This document shows positions 45,853-55,414 of a DNA stretch of 64,000 nt, piece after piece; within the stretch, counting starts at the first letter, position 1, and the number at the start of each line of letters is the position of its first letter. The notes beneath the pieces were generated by a model, which saw only the letters and a program-made list of their open reading frames with translations, was not told the origin of the DNA and made no database searches. A program made the position numbers and the translations under genes. Source of the DNA: Podocnemis expansa (taxonomy: Eukaryota; Chordata; Testudines; Podocnemididae); NCBI GenBank assembly GCA_007922195.1, contig ML682005.1, positions 43,009,957 through 43,073,956 of the forward strand, given 5' to 3'.

Positions 45853-46160
45853 ATGTGCCAAAAATGCCCCTCTGCCTTATATGTTGAACAAACAGGGAAG
45901 TCTCTGTACAAAAGAATAAATGGACATAAATCTAACATCAGAAATCACAACATTTTAAAACCAGTGGGTCAGCATTTCAATGTTTCAGATCAGTACATTA
46001 ACAATTTGCTAATTGCTGTCCTCAGACAGATGAATGCCAGATCAAGGTTTCAAAGCAAAGCTAATGAGATCAAATTTATTTGCAAATTCGATTGTATTGC
46101 TTCAGGACTTAATAGAGACATTGTTTTTTCTCTCATTGCAATGGGTGATTTGACCTCATC
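45853..46160 (+). pseudogene. PLE GIY-YIG endonuclease domain
   Basis: One open frame reads CQKCPSALYVEQTGKSLYKR, INGHKSNIRNHN, PVGQHFNVSDQYINNLLIAV and KANEIKFICKFDCIASGLNR. The cysteine pair and the LYxxQTG block identify the GIY-YIG domain. The glycine of YIGQTG is replaced by Glu (YVEQTG) and upstream parts are broken, so activity is unlikely. Confidence 0.83.
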
Positions 46161-46520
46161 TCCCTCTGTATGCTGTTCCCCAGTGTTTGACTCTTTACAA
46201 CTGTTGTAAGTTCCCCCATCTTCAAAGCATCTAACGAAGTGGGATTTTCTGCCATGAAAGTGCATGTGATAAATAAATTTGTTAGTCTTTAAGGGCCAAA
46301 GGATTCCTTGTTTGTTATGGTGTACTATAAGCACTCATTGGATGCAGCACTGCAGACTCTCTCCTTTCTGGCCATATTCCTTCACCGGTCACCATCATAC
46401 ACTGTAGGGTATAATTAAGTATTTGCTGCCCCCCCCCCCCAGGCAAAGGGGAGTTTTAGCTGCTTGAGTAGCCATAATCTCCCTTCCAGAAACTCAACTA
46501 CAGGTTCCTAAGGGGTAATC

Positions 46521-46550
46521 ATGAAGTACCACAGAACTCCTTGTTTGTCA
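46521..46550 (+). mobile_element. Very short PLE 3' end remnant
   Basis: AAGTACCACAGAACTCCTTG and TTTGT match the last 30 bp of the PLE tail. It lies about 200 bp after the larger PLE and could be part of a rearranged end. Confidence 0.55.
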
Positions 46551-46639
46551 ACCATAAGTAACCTGGTTGCAATTAGTGTGACCCAGGCAGGGCCAACCGC
46601 TGTAAAAATGGTGCCCTGGGCAAACTTGTATTTTGGTGC

Positions 46640-46985
46640 CCTGGCTTGTGTTGCCGCCCCATCTGTCCTCCCATCATTCTAAGTCCTGTTGCCTCCTTGG
46701 TCACCCCATCCATCTTCCTTAGTCCCCCCTGCCTCTTCAGGCACGCCCCATTCCTGGGCTCTGCTGCCTCCCTCCCCTTCCCTTATCCTGGCTCCTGCTG
46801 CACCCCCAGGATCCCCATGCATCCCCCTTGCCTCCCTGTCTTTCCAGGCTCCCCTCCACCCCATCGACCTGGGCCCTCCTGTCTCCCCAATATTGCCCCA
46901 AGCTTCCTGAAGCAGCCTCACACCCTAGGCTCATCTTGGTCTTTGCTTTTTGTTCATGGCACCCTCCTGACACTGGCATCCTGGG
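46640..46985. repeat. Pyrimidine-rich degenerate tract
   Basis: The plus strand is strongly C/T-rich with recurring GCCTCCCT, CCCCATCC and CTTCCTTAGTCCCC patterns, similar in style to 270-480. A 12-base C run lies upstream at 46429-46440. Frames on both strands show only composition bias. Confidence 0.55.
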
Positions 46986-47527
46986 CAGTTACCCACATTG
47001 GTCACCTGCAAGGCTGGTCCATAATATTTTTCAGAGAAGAGAAGCAGGTTATTTTTAAAAGGTACTTTGCATGTAAATATTGTGATGCTCGCATGCTTTC
47101 ATAGCACACCTCCTTATGGAATGGATTGCTGCAAAGATTCTGCCTCAGTTTCCCTCCACACCTTCAGGTGATCTTCCAGGACTCCAACACCTTCTGACTT
47201 GAGGTACTTAGCCCTCCAGGTACATCACATAGAAGTTCCAACCCCTCCAAGGTATGCAAAGGCTGAAATAAACCCAGACAACTAAACTCTTCTCTTTTCT
47301 GACTTCAAGAGGCCCAGAGAGGCAGCAGTCTTTCTTCAATTCCTAGCCCCAGCCAGACTTGTCTCTCATTCCACTACCTTAGGGTTGCTCTCCCTTCCAG
47401 CCAGATAGCACCTTAGCTGCAGTCTTCCTTTTTCTCTCTCCCTACAGGCCTGATTCCTACTGCAGATGCAACAGGCAAGGATTGAGTGAGCCCACAGGCT
47501 CTCATTAACACCTTCCTGGCCAGTGTG

Positions 47528-47668
47528 GTGTAAAACAAACAAGGAGTCCTCTGGCACTTTTAAAGACTAACAAATTTATTTATTACATGAGCTTTCATGG
47601 GAGAAAATCCCACTTTGTCAGACACTTTGTTTTACTGAACTGCACTAACACAGCTACCCCTGTGGAAC
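47528..47668. mobile_element. PLE 3' end, minus strand, fused to a plus-strand tail
   Basis: The minus-strand end AAACAAACAAGGAGTCCTCT runs to CCCACTTTGTCAGACAC and is followed directly by the plus-strand terminal piece TTTACTGAACTGCACTAACA and CAGCTACCCCTGTGGAA. It is another head-to-head arrangement, here with a very short plus arm. The target duplication is unclear. Confidence 0.78.
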
Positions 47669-49164
47669 TTGAAATATTCATGAAATAGCACATGACATTT
47701 TCACATAGCATTCAAAAGACAGCAAAAGCAGCAAATACTTAGTACCAAGGCAACTCTACAAAATTGGCTGCACACATTTGACTTGTACATTCTCCTTTTC
47801 ATGTCTCTGTGCAGCTATGGATTGTGTTAGGTCATGCCAACCTTCTCAGCCACTGGAAACTTGAATGACTCATATGCTGTTTCTGCCAGAAAGGTTCATG
47901 AACTGTGTAAGATTGTTCAGGTGTGTGGGGGGCGAAAAGTCCCTTCTTAATTGAATACCAATAACTGTGTTTTGGCCTACTGGCTCATGTTTAATGTAAT
48001 ATGTTTTCAGCATCAACAGTATATTATTATCGGGCCTCAAAAACCAAAGCTATTGATTTATCCTTTTGGTCAAAGTATGTGCAAATTGTCGTGCTGCCTT
48101 TCCTTATACATTACATTAAATTATGACCTCTCCCCTTGGGTTTGCCATAGTAGGTGATTTTAGAAGAAACAGAATGTGATATGATGATTAGAATGTGAAG
48201 CACGCAGATACAGATCTTTTGAGCAGCTATGTGTTATTGGTTTGATTACAAGGGCCCACTCTGAAATGAAACTAATGGATCAAGGTGAAACAGATGGCTA
48301 AATGTCCATCTCATTAGCATCCTAGTACTTACTCAGAGCTGGCAGCTATCCAATAAATAAATAGATAAATAAAAATAATCACTTTAGTTCAAATCAGCTT
48401 CCTTTTGATTTTTCTTTTTGTATCTATCTGTTTATAAAACAGATATGCATGAAGACAGCAGTAGACTATTAGGCAGTAAGACCTCCAAAGACACCTACTT
48501 TTTAAAAGTGCACAGTATAACTGATTTTCTGAAGATGTTTGAAGACATGCAAATGTTTCAGAAGTAAATAGTTTTGAAAATAGGAAAACCAATGGAGTGA
48601 ATTTTGTGCTAAGAATCTATCCCGTCATTGGAGTGTATAGATACTACAGTCTGTTTGCTGTTTGCCAAAGGCCAAATGACTCTAGAAGAATCTGCATTGT
48701 GGGTTCTCAGAGACCTGGAGTGCAATGAAGAGGGAATGCTGGCTGACCTGACTGCCAAAGACAGTTTGGCAGAGGCAAAATGCTTTAGATTAGTGAATGC
48801 AAAATGCTGGCCAGTGCTGGAGAAAGAGGTTTCACTTCAAGCTTGGGGAGCCGGGGGGGGGGGGCGGGGGACCAGAACTCACTGAGAAGGTCCAGGCAAG
48901 CAAAGTGCTTTCTTTTTTTTTTAACTTCATAAAAAGTTAAAAACATGGCCAATTTTTATTAACTATCAAAGTGTTACCTAGCATGCTGGCGGTAGAGGGC
49001 AGAAGTTTAAGCTTTGTCTATGGCCTTTATGTGTCATGTATGTCAATATATGATGCAATATATAATGCACCCTTTTGGTAACAATGTGCTAAATTAATTC
49101 TCTGATATAGTTTATATAGCAGAGAAGTATTTAGGTCCAGACCATGTGCCATCTTGGCTGACAC
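47669..49164. other. Stretch with no supported gene
   Basis: No recognised feature apart from a 12-base G run at 48853-48864. An 85-residue open frame at 48628-48885 has no known motif. Confidence 0.45.
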
Positions 49165-49608
49165 TAAGAATTGAGAATATAAGGACAGCTGTACTTTGTT
49201 TGTCTATCCCAGTATCCTGTCTTCTGATAGTGGCCTGCATCAGAACTTCACAGGGAATGGGCAGAGCAGGTAATCACTGAGTGATCCATTCCCAGTTGTC
49301 CACTCCTAACTTCTGGCAATAGGAGGCTAGGGACACCCAAAGCATAAGGTTGCATCCCTGATCATCTTGGCTGATAGCCATTGTTGGATCTAGCCTCTAT
49401 GTATTTATTTATTTATTTTTGAACCCTGCTATAGTTTTGGCCTTGACAACATTCCCTCGCAATGAGGCTGACTGAAGAAATATTTCCTTCTGCTTGTGCT
49501 AAACCTGGAGCCTATTAATTTCATGGGAAACCAGTTCTTGTGTTATGAGAAGATGTATATAACACTTCCTAAATTGCTTTCTCCACATCAGTCATAACAT
49601 CTATTGAA
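49165..49608 (-). mobile_element. CR1-type LINE relic, minus strand
   Basis: Blocks in order: TCTATCCCAGTATCCTGTCT with TCTGATAGTGGCC, TCTGGCAATAGGAGGCTAGG, CATCTTGGCTGATAGCCATT, TTTGAACCCTGCTATAGTTT, ACAACATTCCCT, AGCCTATTAATTTCATG and GTTCTTGTGTTATGAGAAG. This is a familiar turtle CR1 3' region. No open frame survives. Confidence 0.9.
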
Positions 49609-50238
49609 CTGGGGACCTCCAAAAGCATGAGTCCTTACAAGCGCGAGCTAAAAATACAGAATCTTAAACTGAGATTGTAACAGTCTCACATACTGTGAGG
49701 ACCAGGTACAGAAGATGACACACAATACAGACTGATCAATGGGTTAGACCTACACAGCTTCTTTTCCAAGGCTTTCTAATTTTCAAGAGTGCTTCACATA
49801 CATACATGCGCACCAAGAGAATATACACCATTTGCCTGACATTCAGAAGCAGCCACCAAATTTGCACCCAGCTTTGAAATGTGCTGAGAACTGTGGGTAC
49901 ATTTCAAAGCGCAAAGATCTATGCCAAGGTGGTCAGTTTATAGCTTCACATGTCTCCTTTCCAACAGCTCCTCATCTTGGTAATCATTTTATCCAAATTT
50001 TTCCTGGGAACTAAGTACATTCTAGCACTGGATCAATACCATACTGAAAGCATGTCAAATTCAATCTCTTGTGTTCCTCCATTCTTTTCATGGATTCATT
50101 TGGAGTTTTGCCAGGCTAAAGACCATCATTAGGTATTTGGCCATCCCAAGCAGTCCCTTCCCCTTGGAAAGTGTCTAAGGGTGGAAGAGAGGAGCAGACA
50201 GCCAAAGCTGCAGTGGTGCAGAAATTTCTGGCCACTAA

Positions 50239-50278
50239 ACTCATAGACTCTGAAGTCAGAAGGGACCAATATGAGTCA
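50239..50278 (-). mobile_element. CR1 3' tail fragment
   Basis: CTCATAGACTCTGAAGTCAG and AAGGGACCAATATGA match the start of a minus-strand CR1 3' end. Only about 40 bp remain. Confidence 0.7.
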
Positions 50279-51039
50279 GGCATTGCGGCATGAAGGGGCT
50301 GGAGAGGAGGCTGGGCCAGAGGTGTCCCTCAAAAAAAATCTGTGCCTTAGGTGGCTTCCATAATGCTGGTCAGGATCATGTAAGAGGTTGAACGCCACAT
50401 AAAGGAGTTACCGTCTCAGACCATGTAAAAAATTAAGGCTATATCTACACTACAAAATTCAATTGATGCAAGTTATCTCAGTTTACAGCCACTGATGCCT
50501 GTCTGTATGTCACTTGGATGCATGCATGCAAGGCTGTTTTCAGGGGCACTGTGGGTATTCACCAAAGATGCTTGCAGCAATATGAAGTGCAGTGCACCAT
50601 GGGTAGGTAACCCAGTGTGCCTTGTGCCACCACCCAGTGCAATGCCTTTGGGGACATTTTGCAGCACTGTGCAAGTCATCACAGGTTCGTCCCAGTATTT
50701 CTGGGCGCTAAGGGTAAAATTCCCACCATGCCACTTTCTCCATCCCATACACTTTCTACTTTCCATAAGTTTTAGATCTTTTTAAAACCCCAGCAGACCT
50801 GAAAAATTGCTTTTCCACCCATGCCATCTTTCTGAGAAAAATATGGACTTGTCACAGCTCAGCACGATTCTCATGTGCATTGCTGATACAGGCCACATGG
50901 TTTTCCAGTATTTCCAAAGCTTGAGGGAATACACTCGTCATTGTGGTGAGGAAGCTATGGAGATGTTTGAGTACAAAATTGAAAGCTGATGGGTATAATT
51001 AAAAAAAGACTCAAGTTTGCTGCTGGCTTTGAGGGATCA

Positions 51040-51620
51040 GCTCCACATGGCAGAGCACCATTTCTGGGCCAGAGACATGAAAAATGTTTGGTAGAATCAT
51101 ATTGTAATGTGGGTTTGGGATGATGCACAATAGTTGCAGAATTTTTAGATGCAAATGGCCACATCCCTGGTTCTGTGTGCCAAGCTAGCTCCAGTACTCC
51201 AGCATAGCTAGACCTAAACCAAAGCTCTGCATCAACAGTGGCAAAATGAGTGGCAGGCATGCTGTGGAAACTCGTAGAACTCTTGATTGCGCTGGTCAGT
51301 GGGCAATCATTATTTAATTGGAAAATCTACTCTGGAGGCTGTTGTAATCCAAAAGTGTATAGGAAACAGTGAGTGGGTTTGCAGGGATGGGGTTTGCAAA
51401 CTGTAGTGAGGCAATAAACAGCACACATCCCTATTATGCTACTAGCCCACTTAGCCACAGCATGCATAAACAGAAAGGACTTATTTTCTAAGGTTATTCT
51501 AGGGCTAATAGAGATGCCGTCATTAGTTATTCATCCAATTGGATCACGGCAAGGAATACATCCCAGTGCGTATGGCCAGGCTGTGTAATGTGCAGCTGTG
51601 AGACAAAAGGGGAAAAATGG
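51040..51620 (+). pseudogene. HARBI1-like (Harbinger) transposase, decayed
   Basis: Fragments in shifting frames resemble vertebrate Harbinger transposases: HHFWARD, VWDDAQ then LQNF and LVLCAKLAPVLQ. These are followed by WKLVELL, SVGNHYLIGKSTLEAVVIQ, GFANCS then AINSTH (the family has GAIDGTH) and NRKDLFS. Three in-frame TAG codons break the first block, two at positions where Trp is expected. The aspartate of GAIDGTH, a catalytic residue in the DDE transposase, is Asn here. The intact enzyme would cut and paste elements with 3-bp targets. Confidence 0.7.
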
Positions 51621-51761
51621 GCCACAAGGTGGAAGGCAACTAATCAAGGTATTTGCAGTGGTCAGCAGCATCCTGGTAGTGTCATCACCAAGTAAGACAT
51701 GCAGTTCATCTTAAAGGCAGCAAGTCTGCAGGAGAGCAGCAGATTTCTTGTAGATCTCCTC

Positions 51762-52403
51762 GGCTGTGTTCACACACAGGGGGTTATTTCAATATAAGTC
51801 ATTTCGAAACAACTTATATCGAAATAACACCTTATTTCGAAATAACTTAGTCTGAATTAATAAAAAGTTATTTCAAAATAAGGAAAAAGGCGGGAAACGA
51901 AATAGCATGGTCACAGTGTGAACATGCCATTGCGCTTTGGGAGGGGTCTGCAGGCACCGGCGGGGTTCAGCGCAGCCCAGCCCAGCGCTGCTCCCCGCTG
52001 CCTTACAGCCCGGGCTGCCCCCAAACCCTCCGCAACCCGCGGCAGGTTTGGGGGCAGCCCAAGCTTTAAGCCGGCAGGGAGCAGCGCTGGGCTGCACTGA
52101 ACCCCACTGGTGCCTGCAGCCCCGATCTACAGGCGCTGGCCCTGGGACACCCCTCAGCACCCTGGCCAGGGTGCTGAGGGGGCAGCCCTTCAAATGTTGT
52201 TTTGGAACACCTTGTTCCGAAACAACATGTTCACACGCATTGTTTCACCCCCAAATGGGGTTTAACTTGTTTTGAAACAACACAGTTGTTTTGAAACAAC
52301 GGCTTCCCATTGTTTCAAGACAACTGTGCGTCATGTGAACATGTTTTTTTTCTTTTGAAACAACCTCGTTGTTTCGAAACAAAAATGCTGTGTGAACACA
52401 GCC
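51762..52403. mobile_element. Fold-back MITE, TTTCGAAA type (copy G, 642 bp)
   Basis: The ends GGCTGTGTTCACACACAG and CTGTGTGAACACAGCC are perfect inverted copies over 16 bp. Flanking 3-mers CTC and CCC differ by one base. Outer arms carry TTATTTCGAAATAA and GTTTCGAAACAA. The core is GC-rich with long inverted arms (about 51950-52030 and 52040-52125) around CAGCGCTGCTCCC. It shares GGTGCCTGCAGCCCC with copy A and outer sequence with copy B. Confidence 0.87.
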
Positions 52404-52730
52404 CCCTTGCTTAATGGTATGCTAGGCATAGTTTCTTCTCTTTCGTATGCCACTGCTGTTAATCCCTGTCAGACCCTTTTGCCAGCACCCCCTATGCACT
52501 CTGCTTGTACATGTTGCTATTTCTATGGCTGATTTGTAGCTGTGCTTGTACAGCCTCTTCTTCCCACAGCCCCAAAATAGCCAACACTTCCAGTCTGCTC
52601 TAGGGATGAGTGTATCTGGTAGCTCTCTGTGTGCATGGAGCCGGCATGATTGATTGAGAGGTTGGATTCACACAACAAAGTGAAGTGATAAACTGAGGTG
52701 GGCAGTCAGGAAAAGACTTCTTAAAAACAT

Positions 52731-54500
52731 GCAGCAATTTTAAAGGCAGGCTAGTTTTCCAGTCTCTGGGTTGTAGAATTCAAAATGATAAACCAAGCAG
52801 TCACTGTCTTGGGAACATGGGTGTTGTAGAATATCAGCTGGAGGACTGCTAGAGTTGCCACAACTAATGCTGTCTACTATTGCACTGAATCTATCTAAAC
52901 AGGTTGACTGTGATGCTGATGTGGTTTTTAGTGCATTTCTTACAGCATTCTTATGTCTATGGGAAACAAATTTTAAAGCAGTCACATTCATAACTCTGTC
53001 TATGCAAGTGGATTTACATCCGTGCAATTTTGTAGCGTTGTTAAAGGCCAAATCTTGAGTCCCTGATAGATTCTGCCTGGCTCGTAAGGGTGCACAGTTG
53101 TGGTGAGAAAAGGGTGCAAGAAGAAGTCTCTTTCCACCTATATTTGTGCTTGGGGTGGAGCCATAACTATTGTGAGGCCAATGGGCTTTGCCCAGGGCAT
53201 GCCAGAGCGGCTAAATGGAGCCACTCTATTAAAGGGCGGGTTTTGCGGTGCCAGCTCCAAGAGCCACTAATGGCAAGGGGGGCATTCCAATTGGAACGCA
53301 CCCTGGGAGGCAAAACAGCGTTATGGCGCTGGCTTGGGGAGTAGAGGCACTGCTCCATCCGTACTCCCCTAAGTGCAAAACATACCCCAAAGGAGACAAA
53401 GAGGAGCTGAACCAGTCTGGAAGCTCTCCAACTGTGAACCCTCAGGTTACAATCCATAAAGGAATATAGCAGGCTTGCTGAGAGCTTGAGGTAAATATGA
53501 CTCATGGTGTATGGCTAAAGATGAAGTTATACCATAGAATTCCTCCAACAAGAATCTCTATCGAAAGTAATGCCCATTATTCATCAGTAAAAATGCCATG
53601 CTTATTCATTCACTTTAACATCATAACCAAAGTCTGATGTAACTCCAAATTGTAACAGCTTCATATTTTATTGCCCAGCCTAAGTTTTGCTGAAATTTCA
53701 TTTAGATGTGTAAATTTAGTTTGGATGTGTGAATGAAGGGTGTGTGTGTGTGTGTGTGTGTGTGTNNNNNNNNNNTGTGTGATGGGCTCAGTCTCCAGTG
53801 CAAGCCTGTCCTGATGACAAACTGCCACACCACCTTAATGGCTGACGAACAATGCAGACAAAGCCTGCAGAAGCAAAAAGAATCCACCCTAGGAAGGAAG
53901 GAACAAAAAGCCCCATCAAGACCAAGATCAAAGTCACATCTGCCATTAACTGTTGACTCATGATTATACAGTACGCTGAAGCAGTGTGACACAGCAAACT
54001 CCAAGGACTAAAAGATGTAAAAGATGGGTAAGACGGCATAGCTTTGGGGTAATGTTTTGCATGGCATCGAAGAGCATCATCAGTGCACAGCTGTCTGCAT
54101 GACAGGGACCCCACTTTTCCTCATGCCTGGCTTGATAGCCACCACACATTGTGAATGTCAGCCATGAACTCAAGCTACAATCATGAGCAACAATCAGGAC
54201 TGGTAACTATACATGACCAATAGCAGAACATTTGGGTGTGTGTGTGTATAGGTACTACATATTAGCTATTAATGTAATTGTGTTTTTCTCATACTAAATG
54301 GGGTGTATTGCCTTGTCCCCCTGAATAAGATCCTGCTAGCCTGTTCTTTTTAAGTTCAAAGAATGGTGTTCTTCTGAGCAGAGCTCAGTTGAACCTTCAG
54401 GGTCTCATTCTTTATGATAGAAAGGCAGCATTTTATGCCCATTTGTACTGCTATGCATTGTATTGCCCTAATGCAAGGCAGCTGAGGACTCAGACCTCAA
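52731..54500. other. Stretch with no supported gene
   Basis: Apart from the TG microsatellite no feature was recognised. Open frames at 52740-53051 (minus) and 53788-54114 (minus) have no known motif. Confidence 0.45.
53742..53781. repeat. TG microsatellite with a 10-base gap
   Basis: A (TG)n run continues across a 10-N gap at 53766-53775. The true repeat length is unknown. Another short TG run is at 54236-54248. Confidence 0.9.
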
Positions 54501-55046
54501 TGAGTATGCCTACATTGCAGTGTAAGCCGAGTATTCAAACTCAGGCTCAAGCCAACCCCCTTTCCATCTACAAACTGTTAAAACAGAGCTCAGCCCTAGG
54601 GACCCAGGATTTTATAGCAGTGAAAGGTCTGAACCCCAGTCAAGTCAGGACCCAGGGTTCAGGCCTTTTTGCTTTGCAGTGTAGATGCAGTATCACTGGA
54701 TTAGTGCTCTGAGATTCCATGAAAAAGTATCCCACAATCCCATAGGTCAACCTTTTTGTGTCCTCTGGACAGCCAGGTTTGATGGACAGGCAAGTTTTCC
54801 CATATGACACCAGGGACAAAGGGACACCCCAGAGCAGCCATGTTTTGGGAGAATGCTCAGAAGTCTGGGATATGTGTTAAGCTTACCAGTACATAATGCA
54901 GCATAGAGAATGGCGCCCCAGTGTGGAACCCAGGGTTCAACAATTCCTAACCTTGGGTTGCAAATGAGTATCGGTGCTTAAGCCCTGGGTTAACAAACCC
55001 AGCTCTGTTAACTCGAGTTCTAACCCTGGACTTACATTCCTTGCAG

Positions 55047-55400
55047 CAAAGGTGGGCAAACTATGGCCTGCAGGCTGGAGCCTTTAATCTGGTCCGCCAG
55101 CTGAGCCCTGGCCCCACCCCTTTCCCCCATGTGGGTGGTGTATTTACTCCCCATCTAAGCTCTGTTCTTCCACACATTCCCCCCCCCCAAAATTTCCTTC
55201 CTGTCCCCCCCAATGGTCCACTATGAGTGGCCAAGTGGCTGAAAAAGTGGGATTTTCTCCCACAAAACCTCATGCATTAGTCTTTAAGTGCCACAGAACT
55301 CTTGGTTTGTTTTTCTGAACTAGAGTGACACAGCTACCCTTTTTGAACTTATCAGATATACCATATGGCCCTCTGACCAAAAAAATGTTGTCCACCCCTG
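55047..55400. mobile_element. hAT-type MITE (354 bp with insert)
   Basis: The ends CAAAGGTGGGCAAACT and TTGTCCACCCCTG are inverted copies of a known hAT terminus. Flanking 8-mers CCTTGCAG (55039-55046) and GCTTGCAG (55401-55408) match at 7 of 8. A PLE tail was inserted into it at about 55230. Confidence 0.87.
55232..55352 (+). mobile_element. PLE 3' end nested in the hAT MITE
   Basis: AAAGTGGGATTTTCTCCCAC, ATTAGTCTTTAAGTGCCACA and TGAACTAGAGTGACACAGCT with ACCC form the PLE tail in order, including the terminal segment. No target duplication was resolved. Confidence 0.83.
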
Positions 55401-55414
55401 GCTTGCAGTCTAGA

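Larger units (their letters stand above)
44975..46317 (+). mobile_element. 5'-truncated Penelope-like element, plus strand
   Basis: It contains, in order, the palm end of the PLE reverse transcriptase, the thumb and linker, the GIY-YIG domain and the 3' tail (GAAGTGGGATTTTCTGCC, TTGTTAGTCTTTAAGGGCC, TTCCTTGTTTGTT). About 1.34 kb remain. No target duplication was resolved and the left border is approximate. Confidence 0.85.
50437..52730 (+). mobile_element. Decayed PIF/Harbinger transposon, interrupted by a fold-back MITE
   Basis: The left end GGCTATATCTACACTACAAA follows TTAA. A dead transposase lies at about 51040-51620, then MITE copy G (51762-52403). The DNA beyond it, with CAAAATAGCCAACACTTCCA and GTCTGCTCTAGGG, looks like the rest of the same element. 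The right terminal repeat was not found, so the end coordinate is a guess. Confidence 0.68.
54505..55414. mobile_element. Harbinger-like non-autonomous element, host of a hAT MITE
   Basis: The left end GTATGCCTACATTGCAGTGT resembles the inverse of the right end, which is split: CTGGACTTACATTCCTTGCAG before the hAT insertion and TCTAGATATCA after it. Joined, the right end reads as an inverted ATATCTAGACTGCA. Interior AACCCAGGGTT-like inverted blocks fit a fold-back design. Borders are approximate and no target duplication was found. Confidence 0.55.

Noticed and set aside
52740..53051. Minus-strand 103-residue Cys-containing frame
   Set aside because: No recognisable motif; it may lie in the tail of the decayed Harbinger or in unique DNA.
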